Shown here: one piece after another, positions 52,271 to 63,492 of the stretch
How positions within the stretch are numbered: position 1 is the stretch's first letter
How the letters are laid out: each line of letters begins with the position of its first letter
Assembly: GCA_014526335.1 (NCBI GenBank)
Contig: JACTAT010000338.1
Location: 181,023 to 245,022 of the forward strand
From: Chrysaora quinquecirrha
Lineage: Eukaryota > Cnidaria > Scyphozoa > Semaeostomeae > Pelagiidae
Length of the DNA: 64,000 bases
Direction of reading: 5' to 3'
Program-made: the position numbers and the translations under genes
Notes under the pieces: generated by a model
Database searches by the model: none
Told to the model about the DNA's origin: nothing
What the model saw: only the letters and a program-made list of their open reading frames with translations

Positions 52271-53290
52271 TTAATCGTTATTGTTACTTTCAAATGCTGT
52301 TTCCATGCTGTTACCAGTGTTACTTTCAAATGATGTTGCCATGCCAATGCGTCTACTGCGACTGAATGTATGCATCAATGAAGAAATTCTCCTCAAAATG
52401 TACATTTTAACTTCTTTCATTAAAAAAATTGAAATTAGAGGATCAGAAAATAGACTCAAAGCTGTCAATGGTCCTGCCATCCTATGTGCCGTGGTACATG
52501 CACTGTTTTCACAACCATTCATTCGAAGCTGTATAACAATAACAAATGGACAAAAGCAAAGTATATTTTTCATTGTTAAAACAAAAGCTATGAAGGTTGA
52601 TTTTAAATGACTTCTCTGAATACGAGGTGTATTCATATCTGTGTTAGATATGGAAGCGATCTGTCTTCGTTCATTTAAATAGGAACGATACCCCATCAGC
52701 CATAATGAGGTATTCAAATACATGACAATAACAACACATAAAACATATACTGTAGTAAAGATACCAAACGAAGACTTGCGAAAATTTAGCAAATAGCCTT
52801 CAATATTCTGTCTTTTTCCGAGAAGTGCGATGGAGACACATGTATAAGAAGAAATCCAAGTCACGACGATTGAAGCAACCGCTTTTCTCTTTGAAAGAAT
52901 CAGCGTATATTTCAAGGGGTATTTGCAAGACATGTAGCGATTAAGATTTAAAAGAATATAGTTTGTAAACGTGCAGCAATAACCCGCTATAAACACAACT
53001 TCAGCAATGTTTCCAATCAGATCGCAGTAGTAGCTCGTGGAGTAATCTTCACTTGCAAAATTTATAACAGTCAGGGACACTAATGAATTTATAATATTTG
53101 AACAAGATGTACTCAGCATGAAAAGACCTTGAATTCCATAGACTGGGTTAACTAGAGAATTACTTCGCATTAGAACGATAATAAAGAATATGTTTGTTAA
53201 CGCGGAGATAGGAAATATTATCGTAGCAAATCGAATGTTTTCATCTCTTACTTCTCTTAAGCAAATGGCCATCTCTAAAGTCGGATTCAA
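52271..53290 (-). CDS. Orphan rhodopsin-family GPCR, intronless
   Basis: A 339-aa seven-helix receptor. TM1 runs from about residue 20 (ATIIFPISALTNIFFIIVLM); the end of TM3 has LLNLNRYMSCKYPLKY, an NRY variant of the DRY box with the usual following Pro; TM4 carries VVTWISSY; TM5 IFTTVYVLCVVIVMYL; TM6 lacks the CWxP motif but has CFCPFVIV; TM7 ends DPLISIFL, a DPxxx form of NPxxY. The second extracellular loop is short and without cysteine. The tail contains a small internal repeat (SFESN / AFESN). An ATG six codons in is an alternative start. It is not obviously a recent paralogue of the nested GPCR. Ligand unknown. Confidence 0.8.
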   Translation of the reverse strand: MNPTLEMAICLREVRDENIRFATIIFPISALTNIFFIIVLMRSNSLVNPVYGIQGLFMLSTSCSNIINSLVSLTVINFASEDYSTSYYCDLIGNIAEVVFIAGYCCTFTNYILLNLNRYMSCKYPLKYTLILSKRKAVASIVVTWISSYTCVSIALLGKRQNIEGYLLNFRKSSFGIFTTVYVLCVVIVMYLNTSLWLMGYRSYLNERRQIASISNTDMNTPRIQRSHLKSTFIAFVLTMKNILCFCPFVIVIQLRMNGCENSACTTAHRMAGPLTALSLFSDPLISIFLMKEVKMYILRRISSLMHTFSRSRRIGMATSFESNTGNSMETAFESNNND

Positions 53291-53717
53291 TTTGACCTCT
53301 TCCTTCTCGAATGTTGATTTGTGTTATAAATGAATGAATAGCAAATTCTGCATAAGAAGGCACAGGTGCTTCTACTGGACGTGCATTTCATGCCATGTAA
53401 GGCAGCTGCTACTCCTCCGTCAAAGCATCATTGCTATTAAGGCGACTTATCATTTATGGATAGAAGTGTTGCTTGTGGTGATTATAGCAATTGCTCTGAA
53501 GACTTTCATCAAGAAGAAATTTAACATGCAATTATCAACCTGTTGTTTTTGAACTCATGAAATGGTATTTTGCAAATTTTGTGTGTTATGCTCAACGAAA
53601 CAATATCGATGAACGTTAAAATGGAAATATTGATTATTAAAAACATCTATTTTTCAATGCTAGACATTTCGTTTTTGTTGCTGCGAAGCGTCTAAGGCGG
53701 CCATTGTGGCCATTAAA
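53291..53717. other. Upstream region of the second GPCR
   Basis: Likely contains the GPCR promoter; no convincing TATA or initiator seen. Ends at the 8-bp target site of the next element. Confidence 0.45.
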
Positions 53718-54696
53718 CAGGGCATATTTTAACATATGTACTGGTGGGCCATTTGGCCCACCAGGCCCCACAAGCTGGTCCACCACTGACGATAATTTTT
53801 GCCAAATTGGTCCACCACTGTGTGGGCCCTTTGCCCAATCTAGTAAATGACCTGGAGTTGTTACGATACAATAAAACTGAAACAGGTTTTATTTTTACTA
53901 TAAATTTGTATTGTAAACATAAAAAAAATGTCCAAAAGAAATAATTGATGCCAGCAGGAATTGGTCTGTGATGTTTTGTAGAGCCCCACAATCACCGATA
54001 TCAACAGTTTTCGTGAGCCAATCCTAAAAACGGATGGATATGACAATAGTTTCGTGCCGTGCGTCGTGCGACGGCTGCGACCACACGCAATATCATTCTC
54101 CTTATCATAGCAAACAAGATGGTTGAATCTTCACCAGAGCAAAGCCGATCTTTGCACATACAGTAATGGTTCTACAGTTTTATTTAGAAATTCTAAGGTT
54201 TTTCCATCACTTTTTCGTGGGTTTCCTATTTCTTTCATTCCAAAGATGAGTTGCTCAGATTGCTAAAATAGACGTTTTAGAGGGTCTAGCATCCAAAATT
54301 TTCTTTGCCGCCCAGCCATGGTGGGCGGCGATTTTGGTCTCCCCCCTTGAAGTTTGCAGACGTCTAAACTCGAAACAGCGAGAAAAGTGCAAAAGTATGT
54401 TTCTCAAATTGAAATACAAGCATAGTTCCCCTCAGCACATCTATCAATTAATAACTAATATCGGCTGAGCGTATTTAAGGTGAATTCTTTATTAGTGGAG
54501 TGGTTAGTAAACTGTATGTGCCGCACCCTGAACTGGGCCTTTTTTATTTGCTAGCTACCCTGCAATTGTGGTGCCAGACCGCCCATGCATCTCTGTGGAC
54601 TTTCTCCGGGCTGGCAGTTAAAAAAACATTATAAGAATTTTTTGGGCCCCATGTCACCTTTGGCCCACCACTGAAAATTTCTTAAAATATGCATTG
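53718..54696. mobile_element. hAT-like non-autonomous element (979 bp)
   Basis: Ends CAGGGCATATTTTAA and the mirror of CAATGCATATTTTAA, then inverted TGGTGGGCC subterminal words. Flanking octamers CCATTAAA (53710-53717) and CCATTACA (54697-54704) agree at 7 of 8 positions. CAGGG-like terminus plus 8-bp target site fits hAT. No transposase frame. Confidence 0.75.
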
Positions 54697-54895
54697 CCAT
54701 TACAAATAAAAAATCTGATTCAAATAATTCTTTATCGTTTTACTGAGTCTTTTTGTACAATTTTACACAACAAAATATGTTATGAAATACAAAGAAAACT
54801 CTGGTTCGACTTCAACTAGTGAATAGAGTAAACACTGTTTATTCTATTGACTAGGTTTCGATATACTCCTGCAATACTTGCATTCTACCTTGGAG

Positions 54896-55442
54896 CAGCG
54901 ATGCTGGTTGGTAGGGGTGATTGTGGTGGTAGGGTGGCTGTGGTGGTGGTGGTAGAGGTGGTTGCGGTGCTGAAGGTGGGGTGGTTGCGGTGGTTGTGAT
55001 AGTGGTGATCGTTGTGATGGTTGTAGGGGTGGTTGTGGTGGTGGTGATAGGGGGGTGGTCGTGGGGATATGGGTTGACGGGGTGATGGTTGTAGAGGTGG
55101 TTGTGGTGGTGATGATAGGGCTGCTCGTGGTGATGGTTGTAGGGGTGTTTGTGGTGGTAAGGTGGGTGTGGTGGTGGTTGTAGAGGTGGTTGTGGTGCTG
55201 AAGGTAGGGGTGGTTGTTGTGGTTGTGATAGTGGTGATCGTTGTGATGGTTGTAGGGGTCGTTGTGGTGGTGATGATAGGGCTGGTCGTGGTGATGGTTG
55301 TAGGGTGTTTGTGGTGGTGGTGCATTTCCTTTAGATCTTGCGATTATGATGATGATAACGATTTCCATGATGATGATGACGATTATGATGCTGATTATCG
55401 TCCTTCGGACATGGCGATAGCGTTGCTATTTTCTTTAAATTT
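54896..55442 (+). repeat. Triplet-core interspersed repeat, copy 4
   Basis: Degenerate GGT/GTT/GAT core with an internal duplication of about 229 bp (marked by GTGCTGAAGGT near 54976 and 55194), the bridge TTCCTTTAGATCTTGC, then GAT triplets and the border CGTCCTTCGGACATGGC. G-rich on the + strand and close to the core of 15370-15780. Thr/His/Pro-rich frames on the minus strand are repeat translations. Confidence 0.8.
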
Positions 55443-55781
55443 TGTATTCCACAAGCCCTAGTTGCTTACTGACCAAACAGGAGGGTACATACACGCTATA
55501 TGATATAAGTGAAGCACACACATTTTGAACCTGAATGGATACCAAATGTCGTGAAGTACAAACCCGGGCATATACCTTGACTTAAATAGCCGTCATATAG
55601 GCTGACGTCATTACTTCGATCTTCGACGGAATCTTTATATTCAGGCTCAGAACCAAATCTATGCTCCTATTTCTCTGCTCAAACAGACGTGTCTTATTTA
55701 AAGAATTCTTATAAAAAAGTGTGTATATGTACGATAAATTATTCTCGTGTCTTTTGAATAATCAATCAAAGGTTAGTCTCT

Positions 55782-56075
55782 GAGGGTCGTATAGGGGTTC
55801 TGGGGAACAGTTGAACAATTCCAAAATCAACTTGGGGAACAGGGAAAAAACAGGAATCTGCAGAAGGAAACAAGGGAACAAAAATACAAGGATTTTAGGA
55901 TTTTCATCCCTTCTTTTATTTACACTTAGTTTCAACTTCTAAATAGTCTGACAAGGGAGTTTTCGTTTGATACAATTCTTGAAGGGAACATTTGAAAAAC
56001 TCCCTCGGGAACATGGAAACAAATCATAATTATTGAAAGGGAACAGGAGAACTAAGACCCCCCTATACGACCCTC
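55782..56075. mobile_element. MITE with GAGGGTCGTATAGGGG termini
   Basis: Perfect 16-bp inverted ends (GAGGGTCGTATAGGGG and its mirror) enclose 294 bp rich in GGGAACA words, which are partly inverted towards the centre. A target duplication could not be decided; TCTCT occurs on both sides but is offset. Confidence 0.75.
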
Positions 56076-56175
56076 TTCTCTCAAGCTTTCATTTATTGTC
56101 CAGAATTTTCGACTTTGCACCTATATACCACTGTCTCCATTTTCTTGTCAAAAATTAAATGTGTGTTTTACGTAA

Positions 56176-56582
56176 GCCCCTGGACAAATGAACTGAACAT
56201 TTTACTGAACATCGTCCAAAATTAAAGTTCAGTGAAAAATTCAGTTCGTTTGGTCACCTTGTTCAATCACTGGACATTGTTCAGTGGATGTTTGATTGGA
56301 GTCAAAAAAATTTTCAATTGTATGTTATGTTCAGATCATTTTGCCACTCAACTGAATAAACACCGAACATTTTTCCGATACATCCAGGTGCTTGGCAGCA
56401 AATTTGTCAATTTTTCAATTAGAAACCTCCAATGTAGCGCCAAAATAACCGCATGAAAAAGAGGCTGATAATGTTCACGAATGTTCAGGGAAATTTCAGT
56501 TCATTTGGCCACTCGGCACCAAACATAGCGTAAAATTTTAGTGGCATGTTCAGTGGCATTTCCAGTTCATGTGCCCAGGGCC
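56176..56582. mobile_element. MITE with TAA target duplication
   Basis: Ends GCCCCTGGACAAATGAACTG and the mirror of GGCCCTGGGCACATGAACTG enclose 407 bp; TAA flanks both sides (56173-56175, 56583-56585). Many internal GTTCAGT/ACTGAAC words. A truncated relative lies at 21641-21716. Confidence 0.85.
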
Positions 56583-56985
56583 TAACTTGATTGGAAAGCA
56601 AGAATATGTGGGTTAGTCCACACGGAGTGCTGTTGGCTAAATTTGAAGTAAAGGTCTGCCGCGATGATTCTCAAATCGGTACCGTTGGCTACACTAATTT
56701 TTGCGAGAATGATAACCGGGGCTAATTTGGACAAAAACAATACCCTTAGCTTATATTGAAAAATAGAACCATTGGCTATATTCATTTGCAAGCCATGTGA
56801 ATCAGCCAATACTATCTTTAAATTGTTGTCATGTAAGTTGCCTTGGGCTAGACTGTGGCTAGACCAAACTTGAAAAACGTATACCCTCTGCTCGAAAAAG
56901 TATACGATTTTTTTATAAGAACACTGAAATTGAAGAAAGCCATGCAATGTTCTTAATTTTTCTGGTTTGAAGGCTCAAAATGTTC
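56583..56985. repeat. Degenerate repeat related to 4075-4160
   Basis: CTTGGGCTAGACTGTGGCTA and GTATACCCTCTGCTCGAAAA resemble sequence near 4075-4160. The antisense 121-codon frame here is not supported as a gene. Confidence 0.45.
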
Positions 56986-57446
56986 TGTTGGGGTTTTCCA
57001 TACGCTTCTGCGCAGCGACACTTGTCTCCGCATTCATTTATTGCTTTTCCTTGTTGGTAGATATTAAGAAATATATTACTTATGACTTGTTCTTTATTTT
57101 CTCATAATTTGCGTAAATGTCTCGACATGAATTCGAGTACAGGAAATTGCCTACGTTAGTGTGTTGTGTATTGAAGCAAAAGAACATTTTAAGGCTAGGA
57201 GTAATATCCTGTTATTCTTATTTTTGATTGGTTGGTTTTTAGAACTATTCATCCTTTTATGTAATTTTATGTATTTGCATTTCTTGTAATCGTCAGACGA
57301 CAACCTAGATGCGCAGAGTAAGGTTGTAAGATGTGAGATTTTAATATTCGTATTCAGAAAACGTCAAACCGGTTTCTTCTTGTTGTTTTATCATTCTGCT
57401 CTAAATATCCTAGAAGCAGTGCTTAAGGAATTGAATTTTAGTTTCA
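56986..57446 (+). repeat. 5' LTR of the BEL/Pao element
   Basis: Starts TGTTGGGG and ends TTTCA. Carries GTAATCGTCAGACGACAACC-type sequence and AT-rich U3/R/U5 without an obvious TATA box. Same length as the 3' LTR. Confidence 0.9.
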
Positions 57447-57490
57447 AAATTCTGGTCCACCGAACCAAGGATAGAGCTTGTGCGTGAAGA

Positions 57491-58863
57491 ATGGATGAAA
57501 TAACGAAACTGAAGAGAGTAAGAGGCGGAAATCGAGCCTATGTAACCAAACTTATTCAGTCGATCGAAGAGAATAAGGAAGATGAGAGGAAAATTCGCCA
57601 AATAGAGATGCAGTTGAAGGAGAAATTGGCACTTTTGGAGAATCTTGATGCGGAAATCATCAGTCTCGCTGCTACATTAGACGTTCCCGAAGAAGAAGAA
57701 GAAAGGGACGAAAATGAAGACGAAGCTGAAGATTCGATAGCAGAGATGTGTCGCATTGAAATAGAGGAAGCCGGAGCGTTTAAAGAGAAGGTAAATCTAG
57801 CTTTGTTATCAATTGAAGATATTTATAAACCAGAAACTGTGGTGAATTCAGGTTTAAGCAGACGTAGTTCAGTTGCATCGGTTGCAAGTCATGAATCATC
57901 CACGTCAAGTGTTGCCTCATCCGCGTCAATTGTTGCTCCAGGGAGGAGAGTAAGAGCTAAACTTCCCAAGCTTGAAATGAAAAAGTTTAGTGGGAGGCCA
58001 CAAGATTGGCAAGAGTTCTGGGATAGTTTTGTGAGCTCTGTTGACAGTAACGAAGAACTTTCTACGGTCGATAAATTCGCGTATTTGCGACATTATTTAG
58101 AAGATTCGGCCAAGAAAGTAATTGCTGGCTTCGAATTAACAGAAGGAAACTATGATTCAGCCCTTGATCTCTTGAAACAAAGATTCGCTAAGCCCTCTAT
58201 AATCAAAAGAGCCCACATAAAGGATCTGATGGACGCGCCCATGGTCTTTAGTGATAAAACGTCAGCAGATTACGTGACCTTTATGACGTCATTGAGACCC
58301 ACGTCAGAGGATTGAAAGCTCTGAATGTCGACAAAGATACGTATTCCAGTATAGTGGTTCCTGCATTGATGGAGAAGATTCCAGACGGGATTCGAATATG
58401 CATGATCAGAGGAAGCAAGAACTACGAGGATTGGGATATCGAGGAAATGCTGGATTCTTTCAAAACGGAGTTGGACATCCGAGAGAAGAACATGCCATTG
58501 TTCTCAAAACCAAAGAAAGAAGAAGAGATGAAAACGAGGCAGCCAGTGAAATTGGCCAGTGCAAGTGCAAGTGCTTTGTATTCTGGACAAGATGGCGGGA
58601 AGAAGAAGACTTGTGCCTTCTGTAATGAAAGTCATCAGGAATCAGATTGTAAGAACGTTACAACTACAGAAGAGCGTAAGAAAATTATCTTAAAGCAGGG
58701 TAGATGTTTTATATGCTTAAATAAAGGCCACAGGGCCTTTAAATGCCGCTCTAAGAGTACGTGTAGCAGTTGTAATCGTAAACATCACGAATCCATTTGT
58801 GATCGCGCTGCTGGCGATGCCAAAGAGTCTGCAGAGCCAAAGTCCGGTGGACCACCTTCCTAA
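57491..58863 (+). pseudogene. BEL/Pao Gag region (one frameshift)
   Basis: Starts at ATG 57491. An N-terminal coiled coil with an acidic run (PEEEEERDENEDEAED) is followed by a Ser-rich linker and a DUF1759-like capsid segment (KLPKLEMKKFSGRPQDWQEF near 57960-58020). The frame breaks near 58265-58300 at a T run and continues from 58312. The second half has zinc knuckles, including CFICLNKGHRAFKC (CX2CX4HX4C, 58705-58746) between two further Cys/His clusters. Gag packages the RNA; the break, if real, removes the knuckles. Confidence 0.85.
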
Positions 58864-60320
58864 CAGCTAACGCCACTTCTTGTGTAGATCATGTAGGAAC
58901 GGGGAGGGCAGCCTTGCAGACTGCATTAGCTAACATTAAGGGACATAAGGAAGCTAAGGTGCGTGTTCTCTTTGACACAGGTAGCCATAAGACATTTATT
59001 GCAAGGGAAGTAGTGCAGCGCTTGGGACTAGCCCCCATTAGACAGGAATCCTTAGGAATAAGGACCTTTGGTGCAGAGAAAGTGGATGAGAAAGTACGAG
59101 ATGTGGTAGAGATTGAGTTGTTGCCACTGAGGAAAGATAAGGGTGTTAAAGTAGAAGCATTTGTTGTGGATAAAATTGCTGAGATTAACAATGAGCATAT
59201 TGAAACTGTGAAACAGCAGTATAAGCATTTGACTAATCTTTGGTTTTCAGATGTTTGTCGTTCACAGGAAACACTAAAAGTAGATGTTTTGATTGGCATG
59301 GACAAATTTTGGAGCTTCCAGGAGGAGCAAACCATACGAGGGGAGCCAGGAGATCCTGTTGCTGTGAAAACCAAATTAGGATGGGTATTGTCTGGCCCAT
59401 TAAAAGGTGAGTCAATGAATCTTGTTGATTGTAATCTAATTCTTGATAGCCCAGTTAATAATTTGCTTACTGCACAAGAAAGAAACCAAACAGAGCATGA
59501 GATGCATAAACTCTGGGACCTTGAAACACTTGGCATAAAAATAGGGATGATGTGCATGATGATTTACTTGATAATGTTTCCTTTACAGGAGAGCGTTATT
59601 CAGTTAAATTGCCTTGGAAGGTGGGGCATAAACCCTTCCTCTAATTATGCTAATAGCTTTTCTAGATTGAAAGGACAGATTAGAAGACTTAAAAGAGATC
59701 CACCAGTTTTGGCAGCCTATGATAAGATAATCAAAGATCAGTTGGCAGAAAATATCATTGAGAAAGTGGCTGAGCTAGAAGTCCCTGAGAAAGTCCACAT
59801 GCTTCCGCATCAAGCAGTGATTCGTAGTGATGCAGAGACTACAAAAGTAAGAATAGTTTATGATGCTTCTTCAAAGGATGGCAAGACAGGTATATCACTT
59901 AATGATTGTTTGCATGTAGGCCCACCACTTACACCCCTACTCTTTGATATATTGGTTAGATTTCGTGAATATAAAATAGCCATGGTTGCCGACATCGAAA
60001 AAGCATTTTTGAACGTTGAGATTGATCCATCAGATAGAGATTGCTTGAGATTTCTTTGGGTCAAAGATATAGGAGCAGAAGATTCAGAGATAGAAGTTTA
60101 CCGTTTCAATCGAGTGGTGTTCGGAGTGAATTGTTCGCCATTTTTATTGAATGCTGTGCTTAGGTACCACATAAGTAAGTATCAGGAAGAAGACCCAGAA
60201 TTTGCAAATAGGCTAGCATTAAACTTCTATGTTGATGATTTGGTCTTTGGAGCTTCTGAATTGCAAGATGCTAAACAAATGTATGTCAAGGCTAAGGAGA
60301 GAATGAGGAGGTGGATTTAA
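58864..60320 (+). pseudogene. BEL/Pao protease and reverse transcriptase region
   Basis: An in-frame path into this section begins before the nominal start at 58914. Aspartic protease with LFDTGSHKTFIA (DTG at 58974-58982) belongs to the retropepsin type of Pao elements. A short out-of-frame patch lies between about 59540 and 59645, with compensating indels at an A run and a C/T run. The RT follows: KVRIVYDASS, MVADIEKAFLNVEI, VVFGVNCSPFLLN and catalytic YVDD (60228-60239). The frame ends at 60320. Confidence 0.85.
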
Positions 60321-61608
60321 CTTGAGAAAATGGAAGACCAATGATGCTATTCTAGCTAAGGAATTCAATGAGACTTTGACAAGTGATCAGAAAAATGGTG
60401 CAAATGCTGAGATGAATGAGGATAGTTATGCCAAAGAAACCTTAGGAATTAGCAATGTTGAAGGAAAGACTAAGGTATTAGGTATAAATTGGGACATAAG
60501 ACAGGATATCTTTGAGTTTGACTTATCTAAACTTGGGAGTGTGACTGAGAATGATAAGGTTACCAAGAGAAGTATTTTGAGTTCGCTTGCTAAGATATTT
60601 GACCCTCTAGGTCTTATTAGCCCTATAACGGTGAATGCCAAGGTTTTGTTCCAGGAACTTTGTGTGCAGAAGCTAGGCTGGGATGATGAGCTACCAGCTA
60701 GTCAGTTAGCTAAATGGAGTGCCTTGGTGAGTGATTTGAATGCTGTGGGAAAGATTTCATTGCCACGATGCCTTTATGACAAAAGTGAGGAGAGATTAAG
60801 AACTGTTATTTGCATGGCTTTGCTGATGCCAGCAAAAGGCATATTGCGCCATGGTCTACTTGGTGTATGAGACAGAAGCAGGAAAAGTGTGTTCTAATTT
60901 GATTGTTGCTAAGACGAGGGTTGCCCTCTCAAGGAATTAAGTATTCCCAGGCTTGAATTAATGTCGGCCAGAATATTAGCTACACTGATGGATGTTGTGC
61001 ATAAGGCTTTAAGTACACAGGTTAGGATAGATGGCATAAGATACTGGCTTGATAGCAAGACTGCCTTGTTTTGGATTAACAACAATGGGCAATGGAGACA
61101 GTTTGTGCAACATAGGGTAGATGAAGTTCTCAAGCTTTCCAATAAGGACAATTGGGGTCATTGTGCTGGAGTGTGCAATCCAGCAGATTTAGGCTCAAGG
61201 GGGGTCACAGCAAGCACCCTAAAGGAAAGTAGGTTGTGGTGGCAGGGTCCTCACTGGCTTCTTATCGGGAAAGAGCATTGGCCCAAAGAACTGCTGTTGG
61301 AGGATTCTCAGGCAATAGGACAAGAGAGAAAGAAGATAAGTACCATGTTGACCATAGCTGAGGGAAAGAATGCAGGATTGTCAAATATCATAGATAAGGA
61401 AAGGTTTAGCTCTATTGACAGACTTCTGAGAGTAACTGCATGGGTATTACGATTTGTCAAGAATATTAAGGCAAAGAAAAGAAATGTAGAAAAGACTAAG
61501 GGAGTGTTGAGTGTTGAAGAGATTCACAATGCTGAAAGGAAGTGGATTATTGAAGCTCAAGATAGAATGAAGCGGAACCAGGCTTTAAGGAACTCTCTCA
61601 GAATCTAG
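60321..61608 (+). pseudogene. BEL/Pao RT connection and RNase H region
   Basis: Pieces 60322-60870 and 60961-61608. KTKVLGINWD and LAKIFDPLGLISP are the Pao-type RT thumb/connection signature. The RNase H region (about 60800-61250) is spread over several frames, with LELMSARILATL and YWLDSKTALFWI visible in the second piece, then WGHCAGVCNPADLGSRG. At least three frame changes occur here, so a working RNase H could not be made from the sequence as given. Confidence 0.8.
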
Positions 61609-61627
61609 GAATCGAGAGGAAGATCAA

Positions 61628-63015
61628 TTGCTAAGATGCAGAGGAAGATTAAGTAATTCAGAGCTAGATTTAGATTGCAAATTTCCAATCATTTTGCCAA
61701 GAGATGACAGATTTTCAGATCTAGTTATCCTTTCCGCTCATAGTAAGGTACACCATGGAGGTCTGAAGACAACTCTTGCAGAATTCAGAAGCAGATTCTG
61801 GATAGTCAAGGGCAGGCAATATATTAAGAAATTGTTGAGTAAATGTATTGTTTGCAAGAAGATTCAAGGCAAGGCCTTTAGATCCCCACAAGTTGCAGAT
61901 TTGCCAGATTTCAGGGTTAAAGAAGTACCACCATTTACTTTTGTAGGGATAGATTTTGCTGGCCCACTGTATTACAAAGGAGATACAGGAGATATGGATA
62001 AATGTTATATAGTGTTATACAGTTGCTGTAATTCAAGAGCAATTCACTTAGACTTAGTCAAGGACTTATCTGGACCATCGTTTATCCTAAGCCTTAGGCG
62101 TTTTACAGCAAGGAGAGGAACACCAGCCATGATTAATTCGGACAATGCTAAGACTTTCAAGTTTGCCAACAAATTCTTAGACAGTCTTGCACGTGATCGT
62201 TCTGTTTTGTCGTTTTTGCAGGCAAGAAGAATAAACTGGAAATTTAATCTGGAAAGAAGCCCCTGGTGGGGTGGGTATTTCGAGCGCATGGTTGGCACAG
62301 TGAAACGCTGCCTTAAGAAAACCTTGGGAAATGCAAGAATGGCATATGGTGAGTTATTGACAGTTTTGATCGAAGTAGAAACAACCCTTAATGCTAGGCC
62401 ATTGACATATATATATGATGAAGTGGGATATGAACCCTTAACCCCCTTTCATTTAATGCATGGAAGAAGATTGAATCAACTTGCAGATGAAGTGGATTTT
62501 AAGGTAGATGACCTTGAGGATTCGACAGCATATACCAGAAGATTTCGTTATCTAATTAAGAAATTAGATCATTTTGGTCTCGTTGGAGACATGAATATCT
62601 TATAGATTTAAGAGAAATCCACAGAAATAGTGCAGAAAAGGAGATTGAGATAGGCGTTGGGGACGTCGTACTGATCAAAGAAGACAACGTTAAAAGAAGT
62701 CAATGGAAGATGGGTCGGGTTGAGGATTTGATCAAGGGAAGAGATGGAATTGTGCGAGGAGCAAAGGTACGAACAATGACAAGAGGTAAGCCACAATTTA
62801 TGAATAGACCTTTGCAGAAATTATTTCCTTTTGAGGTGAATGGTAGGGATGTGCAGGAATGTGAAGGGAATGAGAATGAGAAAGATGAACGGAGTGTCAG
62901 ATGTGAGGAAGGAATGGCACCAAAGGAAAACGGGGAATTAGTACGGGCTAAATCGCAGCGGGCCGCAGCTAAGGACTCGCAATGGAAAACTCGCTCTATG
63001 CTTGACTCAGTCTGA
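61628..63015 (+). pseudogene. BEL/Pao integrase region
   Basis: The zinc-binding HHCC module (HxxxHHGG ... CIVCKK, 61738-61860) is followed by the catalytic core: GIDFAGPL, INSDNAKTF and the glutamate-bearing ERSPWWGGYFERM, giving D, D and E in order. The frame breaks at about 62600 and the C-terminal DNA-binding part continues to 63015 (GDVVLIKEDNVKRSQWKMGR segment). Confidence 0.85.
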
Positions 63016-63031
63016 GTCAAGGAGGGGAGTG

Positions 63032-63492
63032 TGTTGGGGTTTTCCATACGCTTCTGCGCAGCGACACTTGTCTCCGCATTCATTTATTGCTTTTCCTTGT
63101 TGGTAGATATTAAGAAATATATTACTTATGACTTGTTCTTTATTTTCTCATAATTTGCGTAAATGTCTCGACATGAATTCGAGTACAGGAAATTGCCTAC
63201 GTTAGTGTGTTGTGTATTGAAGCAAAAGAACATTTTAAGGCTAGGAGTAATATCCTGTTATTCTTATTTTTGATTGGTTGGTTTTTAGAACTATTCATCC
63301 TTTTATGTAATTTTATGTATTTGCATTTCTTGTAATCGTCAGACGACAACCTAGATGCGCAGAGTAAGGTTGTAAGATGTGAGATTTTAATATTCGTATT
63401 CAGAAAACGTCAAACCGGTTTCTTCTTGTTGTTTTATCATTCTGCTCTAAATATCCTAGAAGCAGTGCTTAAGGAATTGAATTTTAGTTTCA
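63032..63492 (+). repeat. 3' LTR of the BEL/Pao element
   Basis: 461 bp, no difference from the 5' LTR noticed in a base-by-base reading. Followed by AAAAGTTTTTAAG. Confidence 0.9.

Larger units (their letters stand above)
56986..63492 (+). mobile_element. BEL/Pao LTR retrotransposon, full length
   Basis: Two 461-bp direct LTRs enclose a gag-pol region in the BEL/Pao order: Gag with a DUF1759-like segment and zinc knuckles, DTG protease, YVDD reverse transcriptase, RNase H, HHCC/DDE integrase. A purine-rich tract (AAGGAGGGGAGTG) precedes the 3' LTR and a TGG-starting primer-binding candidate (57452) follows the 5' LTR. The LTRs appear identical by eye, implying recent insertion, yet the coding region is broken by about seven frameshifts. 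A target duplication is not evident (TGTTC versus AAAGT). No envelope gene. Confidence 0.93.

Noticed and set aside
54844..55368. Thr/His/Pro-rich minus-strand protein of 174 codons
   Set aside because: It is the translation of a degenerate GGT/GTT tract that recurs elsewhere in the window; not a gene.
58840..58930. Programmed frameshift between Gag and protease in the BEL/Pao element
   Set aside because: No slippery site or pseudoknot is obvious, and several other frameshifts occur in the same element, so an indel is the simpler explanation.
58889..59557. 222-codon minus-strand frame
   Set aside because: Antisense shadow of the BEL/Pao protease region.
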